Source of the DNA: Paenibacillus catalpae
Lineage (GTDB): Bacteria; Bacillota; Bacilli; Paenibacillales; Paenibacillaceae
Assembly: GCF_900112695.1 (NCBI RefSeq)
Contig: NZ_FOMT01000009.1
Location: forward strand, 1 to 64,000
Length of the DNA: 64,000 bases
Direction of reading: 5' to 3'
Shown: positions 16,671 through 24,134 of the stretch, in pieces
Layout of the letters: each line of letters begins with the position of its first letter
Numbering within the stretch: the stretch's first letter is position 1
Notes under the pieces: model-generated
Told to the model about the DNA's origin: nothing
Databases searched by the model: none
Seen by the model: only the letters and a program-made list of their open reading frames with translations
Position numbers and translations under genes: made by a program

Positions 16671-16705
16671 GCCTCTACCGCCTATCGAATGGAGGAAGTG
16701 TTATA

Positions 16706-17203
16706 TTGAACAGTCATGAACGGGAAAAGGAAAGCATGGAGGAAGCGGTGCAGGGGGAGGGAGCAGGAGCGGCCCTTTTGTTCCACCGGCCTGCCAAGAA
16801 GACACAGCTCATTAATCCGGTTGTGCTCGCCTATGTGGGAGACAGCGTGTTTGAGCTGCTGGTCAGGCAGTACCTGGTATCGTTTCCTAATCATAAATCG
16901 CATCATCTACACCGCGAAGCCACCAAGATCGTATCGGCGAAAGCCCAGCGCAAGCTCCTCGAGAAATGGCAGCCGATGCTGACGGAGGAGGAAGCGGATA
17001 TCGTAAGGCGCGGCCGTAATACGAAATCGGGGGCGCCGCCGAAAAATGCCGATCCGGCTGATTACCGGCAGGCTACGGCATTGGAATGTCTGGTCGGATA
17101 TTTGTACTATGAAGGACGGGTAGACCGCCTGCATGAATTGTTTGAAGCGGCAGTTGCACCGTCAATGGAAGAGCAGCAGGATGAGAAGGAGGGGCAAGCG
17201 TGA
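16706..17203 (+). CDS. mrnC: Mini-ribonuclease 3
   Basis: 165-residue RNase III-like enzyme without a dsRNA-binding domain; it trims 23S rRNA ends in Bacillus. The single catalytic-domain signature is AYVGDSVFELLVR with Asp46. The TTG start is favoured by GGAGGAAG upstream, giving about 20 residues more before the catalytic domain than the Bacillus enzyme. An internal ATG at 16736 would give 155 residues. A frame open from 16655 overlaps cysS and is rejected. The 3' end overlaps rlmB by 4 nt. Confidence 0.92.
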   Translation: MNSHEREKESMEEAVQGEGAGAALLFHRPAKKTQLINPVVLAYVGDSVFELLVRQYLVSFPNHKSHHLHREATKIVSAKAQRKLLEKWQPMLTEEEADIVRRGRNTKSGAPPKNADPADYRQATALECLVGYLYYEGRVDRLHELFEAAVAPSMEEQQDEKEGQA

Positions 17204-17955
17204 CAGAACGTTACAACCAAGAAGAAATGATTGCCGGCAAGCATCCTGTTATGGAGGCGCTTCGTTCCGGACGTGATATTAATAAAATCTGGATCGCTGA
17301 AGGGGCTCAGAAAAGTCTGACTCAGCCGATCGTGGCGGAAGCCAAACAACATGGCGTTATTGTACAATTTGTGGACAAGCGCAAGCTGGATACGATGGTG
17401 GAGGGTGTGCAGCACCAGGGCGTTGTTGCCCAGGCAGCAGCTTTTGCCTACGCAGAAGTGGAGGATCTGCTCGCTAGAGCGCGTGAGCTGAACGAAACGC
17501 CGTTCCTGCTCATTCTTGATGAGATTGAAGATCCGCATAACCTCGGTTCTATTCTGCGTACAGCCGAGTGTACCGGCGTGCACGGCGTTATTATTCCGAA
17601 GCGCCGTTCCGTAGGCCTGACCGCATCCGTTCTCAAGACGTCGGCAGGTGCGGCGGAGCATGTACCGGTTGCGCGGGTGACAAACCTGGCGCAGACGATC
17701 GACCGCTTGAAGGAAGAAGGCGTGTGGGTAGCAGGCACGGACGTGAGCGCGCCGCAGGATGTGTATAAGACGAAGTTTGATCTTCCGCTTGCGATCGTGA
17801 TTGGGAATGAAGGCAAAGGAATGGGACGCTTGATCAAGGAAAAATGTGATTTCCTTGTGAAGCTGCCGATGCACGGCCGTCTTAATTCCTTGAACGCATC
17901 CGTTGCGGCGGGGGTTCTGATGTACGAAGTGGTCAGGCAGCGCCGGAGTGTATAG
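17200..17955 (+). CDS. rlmB: 23S rRNA (guanosine-2'-O-)-methyltransferase RlmB family protein
   Basis: 251-residue SpoU/TrmH-family 2'-O-methyltransferase with an N-terminal L30e-like substrate-binding domain (about residues 8-90) and a knotted SPOUT domain. SPOUT motifs are DEIEDPHNLGSILRTAE, IGNEGKGMG and LNSLNASVAAGVLMYE. GTG start overlapping the mrnC stop (GTGA), with AAGGAGGGG 5 nt upstream. The rRNA target Gm2251 is inferred from the family. Confidence 0.93.
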   Translation: MTERYNQEEMIAGKHPVMEALRSGRDINKIWIAEGAQKSLTQPIVAEAKQHGVIVQFVDKRKLDTMVEGVQHQGVVAQAAAFAYAEVEDLLARARELNETPFLLILDEIEDPHNLGSILRTAECTGVHGVIIPKRRSVGLTASVLKTSAGAAEHVPVARVTNLAQTIDRLKEEGVWVAGTDVSAPQDVYKTKFDLPLAIVIGNEGKGMGRLIKEKCDFLVKLPMHGRLNSLNASVAAGVLMYEVVRQRRSV

Positions 17956-17958
17956 CCG

Positions 17959-18483
17959 ATGAACCGGCGCAATGATATTTTGCTGGTGGACGGCTATAAT
18001 ATGATCGGCGCCTGGCCTATGCTTGAGAAGCTGAAAGAAATCGATCTGGAGGAAGCGCGGGACAAGCTGCTGGATATGCTGGCAGACTACCAGGGCTTCT
18101 CGGGGATGACGGTGTACGTTGTATTTGACGCCCATCAAGTGCCCGGGCTGGGTGCCACTTACCGGCATCACAAGCTGACGATTGTCTATACCAAGGAGAA
18201 AGAAACGGCGGACGAATGCATTGAACGGCTGGTCAGCGAGCTGATGCAAAGGCGCCGCAACGTATTTGTCGCCACTTCCGATCTTGTCGAGCAGCATGTG
18301 GCTTTTGGCAAAGGAGCGCTTCGGTTATCAGCCCGGGAGCTTCTCATTAATATTCAGCAAAACCGCAAGCAGATCGAGCTTACGCTGCGCGAAGACACTC
18401 CCGGAAAGCGCAACACGCTCGACGGCAATCTTAGCCTTGAGGTGCGCACCAAGCTCGAGCGTCTCCGCCGCGGCGGCAAATAG
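17959..18483 (+). CDS. rae1: NYN-domain ribosome-dependent endoribonuclease (YacP/Rae1)
   Basis: 174-residue PIN-like (NYN) RNase. The first acidic motif is LLVDGYNMIGAW, followed by FDAHQV and then VATSDLVEQH, giving the conserved aspartates of the active site. In Bacillus this protein enters the ribosomal A site and cleaves certain mRNAs. It lies 3 nt after rlmB with its ribosome binding site inside that gene. Last gene of the T-box operon before an intergenic region with the sigH promoter. Confidence 0.92.
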   Translation: MNRRNDILLVDGYNMIGAWPMLEKLKEIDLEEARDKLLDMLADYQGFSGMTVYVVFDAHQVPGLGATYRHHKLTIVYTKEKETADECIERLVSELMQRRRNVFVATSDLVEQHVAFGKGALRLSARELLINIQQNRKQIELTLREDTPGKRNTLDGNLSLEVRTKLERLRRGGK

Positions 18484-18549
18484 TCTTCATTTTCATCCAT
18501 AAAATTACAGAATTTCTATTAATACGACTCTCTCGAAATGGCAAATCGG

Positions 18550-18579
18550 TTGACGGTGTAAGATTACATAATGTATACT
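18550..18579 (+). promoter_or_regulatory. Sigma-A promoter of sigH
   Basis: TTGACG (18550-18555) and TATACT (18574-18579) are separated by 18 bp. The 5' leader of about 125 nt contains a GTGGC / GCCAC hairpin at 18640-18654 of unknown role. Confidence 0.75.
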
Positions 18580-18712
18580 GACTCTATATTTAGTGATGAG
18601 AACGGTAGTTTTATCGCTGTATTGTCTTGTTTAATCGTTGTGGCAAGAAGCCACTCCGATAGGTTGCATATGAATCTAGCGGCGTACGCCTTGCAGGCCG
18701 GAGGGATAGTTC

Positions 18713-19363
18713 GTGAGCATCGACCTCAAAAAATGGAGTACGCTTGAGTATGACTGCAGTTCTGACGAGGATATCGTAGAAGCGGTTCGTAACGGCGACA
18801 GTCTAGCTCTTGAATATTTGATCAACAAATATAAGAACTTTGTCCGTGCCAAGGCGCGTTCATACTTTCTTATCGGGGCCGATCGGGAAGATATCGTGCA
18901 GGAAGGCATGATCGGACTCTATAAATCTATTCGCGACTTTAAAGGGGACAAGCTTGCGAGCTTTAAAGCTTTCGCGGAACTGTGTATTACACGGCAGATA
19001 ATAACGGCAATCAAGACGGCTACCAGGCAGAAGCATATTCCGCTTAACTCTTATGTTTCGCTGGATAAGCCGATTTATGACGAAGACTCTGACCGTACCT
19101 TGCTTGATGTGATTTGCGGTACCCGGGTATCTGATCCGGAGGAGCTTATTATTAATCAAGAGGAATTTGTCGGACTCGAAGACAAGATGTCCGAGATATT
19201 GAGCGATCTGGAGCGGAAAGTGCTCATGCTATACCTGGACGGTAGATCGTATCAGGAGATTGCGGTAGATCTCGACAGACACGTGAAGTCGATCGACAAT
19301 GCTTTGCAGCGTGTAAAGCGCAAGCTGGAACGTTATTTGGAAGTTAGGGATCTCAGTAGTTAG
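18713..19363 (+). CDS. sigH: RNA polymerase sigma factor SigH (Spo0H)
   Basis: 216-residue sigma-70-family factor driving transition-phase and early sporulation genes. Region 2 has DREDIVQEGMIGLYKSIRDF and the region 4 helix-turn-helix is EIAVDLDRHVKSIDNALQRVKRKLE. GTG start with GGAGGGA 6 nt upstream. Own promoter, followed by a terminator, so it is separate from the rpmG-secE-nusG unit. Confidence 0.96.
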   Translation: MSIDLKKWSTLEYDCSSDEDIVEAVRNGDSLALEYLINKYKNFVRAKARSYFLIGADREDIVQEGMIGLYKSIRDFKGDKLASFKAFAELCITRQIITAIKTATRQKHIPLNSYVSLDKPIYDEDSDRTLLDVICGTRVSDPEELIINQEEFVGLEDKMSEILSDLERKVLMLYLDGRSYQEIAVDLDRHVKSIDNALQRVKRKLERYLEVRDLSS

Positions 19364-19396
19364 GCTATTAATCTCTATAGGATCTGTAGAGTAGAT

Positions 19397-19456
19397 ATGA
19401 GCTGTTCTTTCGTTCGGCATCAGGCCAGAGGCGAAGGACAGCTCATTTTAGTTTTA
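19397..19456 (+). terminator. sigH terminator
   Basis: ATGAGCTGTTCTTTCG pairs with CGAAGGACAGCTCAT, allowing for small bulges, and is followed by a T-rich run. Between here and rpmG (to 19692) I see only one candidate promoter. Confidence 0.85.
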
Positions 19457-19547
19457 AAAGCTGGAATTATGACGATAATGGTAGAGACGAGCTTCCTGGT
19501 GTCGCCATTTTTCCATAATATTCGCTACGGCCCAGCCTATGTTTCCA

Positions 19548-19575
19548 TTGACATGGAATATGCCGTGTGATAAAT
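19548..19575 (+). promoter_or_regulatory. Candidate sigma-A promoter of rpmG-secE-nusG
   Basis: TTGACA (19548-19553) is followed after 16 bp by ATAAAT (19570-19575) in an extended TGTGATAAAT context, 118 nt upstream of rpmG. Confidence 0.6.
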
Positions 19576-19692
19576 TGTTTTAGGTAGGCCTTAAATGCGA
19601 GGCTTTGTTTCGTATTGGGGTTGATGTTGGGACGACGTAATATCTATTATGCCGTCGTAATCCGTATTTAGCAGTTCGGGAGGTGTAATTCA

Positions 19693-19842
19693 ATGCGGGT
19701 AATTATCACGTTGGCATGCACAAACTGCAAACAGAGAAACTATGCGAGCAGCAAGAACAAACGCAATCACCCCGACCGCATCGAGTTGAAGAAGTTTTGC
19801 AAGTTCTGTAACGAGCAGACTCCTCATCGCGAGACGAGATAG
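19693..19842 (+). CDS. rpmG: 50S ribosomal protein bL33
   Basis: 49-residue large-subunit protein with two CxxC pairs (CTNC at residues 9-12 and CKFC at 36-39), so this is the zinc-binding form. GGGAGGTG lies 7 nt before the ATG. It is immediately upstream of secE, the usual bacterial arrangement. Confidence 0.95.
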   Translation: MRVIITLACTNCKQRNYASSKNKRNHPDRIELKKFCKFCNEQTPHRETR

Positions 19843-19859
19843 TCAATGGAGGTGTTGAC

Positions 19860-20069
19860 GTGGCATTTTTGGCTAAACTGAAGCAAAGCTTCGGAACAAC
19901 GTTTAGTTTCTTTGCCGACAGCTGGGCAGAACTTAAGAAGGTTCGCTGGCCAAACCGTAAAGAGTTGACAAGCTATTCGATCGTCGTACTTCTAACGATC
20001 GCGTTTGTGACGATTTACTTTTGGCTTCTTGACATCGGGATCTCGTCTCTAGTTGAACTGATTGTTTAA
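19860..20069 (+). CDS. secE: Preprotein translocase subunit SecE
   Basis: 69-residue single-span SecE of the short Gram-positive type. An amphipathic helix with the conserved WAELKKVRWPNRKEL precedes one C-terminal membrane segment (about residues 40-62). It clamps SecY, which is encoded at 49211. GTG start with GGAGGTG upstream. Confidence 0.95.
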   Translation: MAFLAKLKQSFGTTFSFFADSWAELKKVRWPNRKELTSYSIVVLLTIAFVTIYFWLLDIGISSLVELIV

Positions 20070-20092
20070 GAAGGGTCCAAAGGTGGATTGGA

Positions 20093-20626
20093 ATGGAAAA
20101 AAGATGGTATGTCGTACACACTTACGCCGGTTATGAGAACAAAGTGAAAGCCAATTTGGAGCGTCGCCTCGAATCGATGGGCATGGAAGATAAGATCTTT
20201 CGCGTTCTGGTTCCGATGGAAGAAGAAGTGGTAGAGAAGGACGGTAAGAAAAAGACCGTTCAACGTAAAGTCTATCCCGGCTACGTCCTGGTGGAGATGG
20301 TTCAAACTGACGATTCATGGTATGTAGTTCGCAATACACCGGGCGTCACAGGATTTGTAGGGTCGACGGGTTCTGGTTCCAAGCCAATTGCGCTTATGCC
20401 AGATGAAGTTGAACAGATTCTGAAGCATATGGGCATGGAAGAACCGAAGCCGAAGATTGAATTCGACCTGAAGGAAACCGTGCGCGTAAAAGAAGGGCCT
20501 TTCGCAGACTTTGTTGGTACGATAGAAGAAATTCTACTCGACAAAGCGAAGCTTAAGGTGCATGTCAACATGTTTGGCAGGGAAACCCCTCTTGAGCTTG
20601 ATTATACTCAAGTGGAGAAGATCTAG
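20093..20626 (+). CDS. nusG: Transcription termination/antitermination protein NusG
   Basis: 177-residue elongation factor with an N-terminal NGN domain (WYVVHTYAGYENKVKANLE) and a C-terminal KOW domain (VRVKEGPFADFVGTIEEI). It binds RNA polymerase and, in Firmicutes, promotes pausing. Usual secE-nusG-rplK order. Confidence 0.97.
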   Translation: MEKRWYVVHTYAGYENKVKANLERRLESMGMEDKIFRVLVPMEEEVVEKDGKKKTVQRKVYPGYVLVEMVQTDDSWYVVRNTPGVTGFVGSTGSGSKPIALMPDEVEQILKHMGMEEPKPKIEFDLKETVRVKEGPFADFVGTIEEILLDKAKLKVHVNMFGRETPLELDYTQVEKI

Positions 20627-20675
20627 TATCTTTGTTTCCAGGTTTGGGATTACCAGTGTAAGGAGGTGTTAAGTC

Positions 20676-21101
20676 ATGGCAAAAAAGGTTATCAAAATGG
20701 TCAAACTGCAGGTTCCTGCGGGCAAAGCTAATCCGGCTCCGCCGATTGGTCCAGCACTTGGTCAAGCAGGCGTTAACATTATGGCATTCTGTAAAGAATT
20801 CAATGCTCGTACTGCAGATCAAGCGGGATTGATTATCCCGGTTGTTATCACAGTGTTTGAAGACCGTTCCTTCACTTTCGAAACTAAAACTCCGCCGGCA
20901 GCAGTATTGCTTCGCGTAGCAGCTGGTATCGAAAAGGGTTCCGGTGAACCAAACAAAAAGAAAGTTGCTACGGTTAACCGTGCGAAAGTACGTGAGATCG
21001 CTGAGCAAAAAATGCCTGACCTGAATGCAGCTTCCGTTGAGGCAGCAATGCTTATGATTGAAGGTACTGCACGCAGCATGGGTGTAACTATCGTTGACTA
21101 A
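20676..21101 (+). CDS. rplK: 50S ribosomal protein uL11
   Basis: 141-residue protein of the GTPase-associated centre. The N-terminal LQVPAGKANPAPPIGPALGQ binds thiostrepton-class compounds and release factors in the family, and the C-terminal RNA-binding domain ends GTARSMGVTIVD. AAGGAGGTG precedes the ATG. Confidence 0.97.
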   Translation: MAKKVIKMVKLQVPAGKANPAPPIGPALGQAGVNIMAFCKEFNARTADQAGLIIPVVITVFEDRSFTFETKTPPAAVLLRVAAGIEKGSGEPNKKKVATVNRAKVREIAEQKMPDLNAASVEAAMLMIEGTARSMGVTIVD

Positions 21102-21237
21102 TTGTGCTGCTGACCGCTTGCGGTCACTGCACAGGGCCGTCGATAAGACGGTGTTCGGCAGAGCTTAGGCTTTGCACAAGTGGGAGGAGTCCCATTAGGG
21201 GAATTTTCCGCTATAACCACAAAGGAGGAGAACTCAA

Positions 21238-21930
21238 ATGGCTAAACACGGTAAAAAGTATTTAGAAGCAGCTAAGCTGATCAACAGCGAAGCAACTTAC
21301 GAGTCTTTGGAAGCTATTGAGCTTGTGAAGAAAGCCGCTACAGCAAAATTCGACGAGTCCGTTGAAGTAGCTGTACGTCTGGGCGTTGACCCTCGTAAAC
21401 AAGACCAAGCGGTTCGTGGCGTTGTTGTACTTCCGCATGGTACTGGTAAAACGAAACGTGTTCTCGTATTCGCGAAAGGCGAAAAAGCAAAAGAAGCGGA
21501 AGCTGCTGGCGCTGATTTCGTAGGCGATGCGGACATGATCAACAAAATCCAACAAGGCTGGTTCGAATTCGACGTCTGCGTAGCAACGCCGGACATGATG
21601 GCTGAAGTTGGCAAACTGGGTCGTATCCTCGGCGGTAAAGGTCTTATGCCTAACCCTAAAGCGGGTACGGTAACATTCGACGTTACTAAAGCTGTTCAAG
21701 AAATCAAAGCTGGTAAAATCGAATACCGTCTGGACAAAGCAGGTCAAATCCATGCTCCAATCGGCAAGGTTTCCTTCGACGCAGAGAAACTTAACGAAAA
21801 CCTTAAGTCTCTGATCGATGCTCTGAACCGTGCTAAACCGGCAGCAGCTAAAGGGGTTTACCTGAAAAACATCTCCGTTTCTTCGACAATGGGCCCTGGC
21901 GCTCGTGTTAACGTAGCGGTTTACCGTTAA
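21238..21930 (+). CDS. rplA: 50S ribosomal protein uL1
   Basis: 230-residue L1-stalk protein, full length. RVLVFAKGEKAKEA and the GKGLMPNPKAGTVT motif are present. The preceding 136-nt spacer contains several hairpins, unusual between rplK and rplA, and could hold a translational control site (see findings). AAAGGAGGAG before the ATG. Confidence 0.97.
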   Translation: MAKHGKKYLEAAKLINSEATYESLEAIELVKKAATAKFDESVEVAVRLGVDPRKQDQAVRGVVVLPHGTGKTKRVLVFAKGEKAKEAEAAGADFVGDADMINKIQQGWFEFDVCVATPDMMAEVGKLGRILGGKGLMPNPKAGTVTFDVTKAVQEIKAGKIEYRLDKAGQIHAPIGKVSFDAEKLNENLKSLIDALNRAKPAAAKGVYLKNISVSSTMGPGARVNVAVYR

Positions 21931-21969
21931 GTTAAACAAGAAATCGGAACTAACATTCGAATACGCATA

Positions 21970-22094
21970 CCGTAGACAGTAGGTGCCGCAAGGCTTAATT
22001 TCCTACCGAGGTGTTATGATAAATAGACTTGCGCGCGATTAACTTTGCGGCAACAATATATCATGGCCTTCGCAGTCGCTGTGGAGGCCTTTCT
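21970..22094 (+). promoter_or_regulatory. L10 (rplJ) mRNA leader with attenuator hairpin
   Basis: The segment has the hallmark of the Firmicute L10 leader: GACAGTAGGTGCC, then TTAATTTCCTACCGAGGTG, an AT-rich linker, and a terminator-like hairpin GGCCT...AGGCC (22065-22089) followed by T's. In the known mechanism L10(L12)4 binds the leader and favours termination. Boundaries are approximate. Confidence 0.85.
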
Positions 22095-22160
22095 CATGCA
22101 CCCTAAGCAGAGGAAGCTTGTCATATACGGAATGTACAAATATTACGGGAGGTGTACGTT

Positions 22161-22661
22161 TTGGCAAACGCAAAAATCATCCAAGAGAAACAACAGGCGG
22201 TTGAAGTAATCACAGCGAAACTTCGTGAGAGCTCCAGCACGGTCGTTGCTGACTATCGCGGATTGAACGTTGCGCAAGTAACTGAACTTCGTAAACAGCT
22301 TCGTGAAGCTGGCATCGAATTCCAAGTACTGAAAAACTCGCTCGTTCGCCGTGCGACTGAAGCTGCGGAATTGACAGAACTGAACAGCATTTTGGTTGGT
22401 CCTACAGCCATTGCTTTCAGCGTTGATGATGCCGTAGCACCAGCGAAAATCTTGAACGATTTCGCTAAAAAGAATGACGCGCTGAAATTAAAAGGCGGCG
22501 TTGTTGAAGGTAAAGTAGTAGGTGCGCAAGAGATTAAAGCACTGGCGGAACTTCCGTCCCGCGAAGGCTTGCTCTCCATGCTCCTCAGCGTCCTGCAAGC
22601 TCCAATGCGCAACTTCGCGCTTGCGGTTAAAGCAGTCGGCGAGCAAAAAGAAACAGCTTAA
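22161..22661 (+). CDS. rplJ: 50S ribosomal protein uL10
   Basis: 166-residue base of the L7/L12 stalk. The N-terminal rRNA-binding part contains VVADYRGLNVAQVTELRKQL, and the C-terminal helix that carries L12 dimers ends LAVKAVGEQKETA. TTG start with GGGAGGTG 7 nt upstream; a GTG at 22152 lies within that site and is rejected. Autoregulation through the leader is inferred. Confidence 0.96.
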   Translation: MANAKIIQEKQQAVEVITAKLRESSSTVVADYRGLNVAQVTELRKQLREAGIEFQVLKNSLVRRATEAAELTELNSILVGPTAIAFSVDDAVAPAKILNDFAKKNDALKLKGGVVEGKVVGAQEIKALAELPSREGLLSMLLSVLQAPMRNFALAVKAVGEQKETA

Positions 22662-22755
22662 TAAGAGCTGTTGCATAAACCATGTTCAAACTGCTGACCT
22701 TCCTCGGAAGGCGGCATAAACCAAAAAAAATTAAACCACTTTCGGAGGTATAACC

Positions 22756-23115
22756 ATGTCTAAAGAGCAAATCTTAGAAGCGATTAAAGTTATGACTGTT
22801 CTTGAACTGAACGATCTTGTTAAAGCAATCGAAGAAGAATTCGGCGTTACAGCTGCTGCACCAGTTGCAGTTGTTGCAGGCGGCGCAGCAGAAGTTGCTG
22901 AGCAAACTGAATTCGACGTTATCCTTAACAACGCTGGCGCTTCGAAAATCAACGTAATCAAAGTTGTTCGCGAAATCACAGGTCTTGGCCTGAAAGAAGC
23001 GAAAGACCTGGTTGACGGCGCTCCAAAAGCAATCAAAGAAAAAGTAGCTAAAGAAGAAGCAGAAGCGGTTAAAGCTAAGCTTGAAGAAGCTGGCGCTGCT
23101 GTAGAAGTGAAGTAA
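22756..23115 (+). CDS. rplL: 50S ribosomal protein bL12 (L7/L12)
   Basis: 119-residue stalk protein with an N-terminal dimerisation helix pair, an Ala/Val-rich hinge (about residues 33-50), and a C-terminal factor-binding domain with KINVIKVVREITGLGLKEAK. Followed 25 nt later by a strong hairpin that likely sets the end of the main transcript. Confidence 0.97.
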   Translation: MSKEQILEAIKVMTVLELNDLVKAIEEEFGVTAAAPVAVVAGGAAEVAEQTEFDVILNNAGASKINVIKVVREITGLGLKEAKDLVDGAPKAIKEKVAKEEAEAVKAKLEEAGAAVEVK

Positions 23116-23140
23116 TTTCGCTTCAAGCTATAATAACGGG

Positions 23141-23171
23141 CCCCTTGAAACGTCACGTTTCAAGGGGTTCG
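23141..23171 (+). terminator. Hairpin after rplL
   Basis: A perfect 12-bp stem, CCCCTTGAAACG / CGTTTCAAGGGG with a 3-nt loop, is followed only by TTCGTT rather than a clean T tract. It may terminate weakly or stabilise the rplJL mRNA end. Confidence 0.7.
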
Positions 23172-23216
23172 TTGCATGTTTATGCGATAAAGAGCGATAA
23201 GCAGGAGGCCAAAGAG

Positions 23217-23819
23217 ATGTCGGACCACTATTACTCTCAAACTCCGGGAGTGAAGCATGATAGGCAAATACATGAGGCGAATCTTCGAGGCTATTCGCTG
23301 CGATTTATGACGGATGCCGGCGTTTTCTCAAAATCAGGTGTCGATTATGGCAGTCGTGTGCTGCTGGATGCGCTCGTTCTTGCGCCATCTGCTCAAGTGC
23401 TGGATGTCGGTTGCGGTTACGGGCCCATCGGATTAACTGCGGCGAAACTAGCGCCGGAGGGGCATGTAACCATGATCGACATTAATGAACGTGCCGTTGA
23501 GCTCTCACAAGAAAATGCGAAGCTTAACGGAATTACAAATGTTACGATTCTGCAGAGCGATATCTATGAATCTGTGAAGGACAAAAGCTATGATGTGATC
23601 TTGACCAATCCTCCTATTCGGGCGGGCAAACAGGTCGTTCATCGTATATTTGAAGAGGGTTATGAGCGATTAAAACCCGGCGGTAAGATGTGGGTCGTCA
23701 TTCAGAAGAAGCAGGGCGCTCCGTCAGCGGAAGCCAAGCTGGATACATTGTTTGGCGATGTCGAAGAGGTAACGAAGGATAAAGGGTACAGGATTTTTTT
23801 GGCAAAAAAGTCTAGTTAA
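23217..23819 (+). CDS. Class I SAM-dependent methyltransferase, RsmC-like (YbxB)
   Basis: 200-residue methyltransferase conserved between rplL and rpoB in Firmicutes. The SAM-binding motif is LDVGCGYGPIG (near residues 62-72), and the catalytic motif ILTNPPIRAGK matches the NPPF/NPPI type that methylates exocyclic amines, as in RsmC (16S G1207). The exact target is not established. AGGAGG precedes the ATG at 23217; a frame open from 23145 starts inside the rplL hairpin. Confidence 0.88.
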   Translation: MSDHYYSQTPGVKHDRQIHEANLRGYSLRFMTDAGVFSKSGVDYGSRVLLDALVLAPSAQVLDVGCGYGPIGLTAAKLAPEGHVTMIDINERAVELSQENAKLNGITNVTILQSDIYESVKDKSYDVILTNPPIRAGKQVVHRIFEEGYERLKPGGKMWVVIQKKQGAPSAEAKLDTLFGDVEEVTKDKGYRIFLAKKSS

Positions 23820-23827
23820 CGATTTTC

Positions 23828-23856
23828 TTGACTTGACTTTTTAGATATGGTAATAT
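23828..23856 (+). promoter_or_regulatory. Candidate promoter of rpoBC
   Basis: TTGACT (23828-23833) and TAATAT (23851-23856) are 17 bp apart; an overlapping TTGACT (23833-23838) with TATAAA (23857-23862) at 18 bp is also possible. The leader to rpoB is about 270 nt, with a further TATAAT at 23956-23961 that lacks a good -35 box. I see no other gene in 23820-24134. Confidence 0.65.
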
Positions 23857-24134
23857 TATAAAATGTCAGCATTAAATTGGGCTCAATCTCTTTAGTCAAC
23901 TAAAATGTCAAGTGCGATTTTTGGCGCGGAATGCATAATACTTGCACATTTGACGTATAATGTTTACATTTTGGGCAAAATTACTTGATATGGAACCATC
24001 GCGCCGCGCTGCGTTTGGTTGGCTGCCGGAACACGCTCTTTTTTCGAACTATTCGATAAGGGCTTTTCTTTATTTAAAGTAGTGACGCAGTGATATATCG
24101 ATGCTGTGAGACAGACATGAGGGGTGAGGTTAAG

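Noticed and set aside
17107..18297. 396-codon antisense frame over rlmB and rae1
   Set aside because: Shadow of identified genes; no promoter or ribosome binding site.
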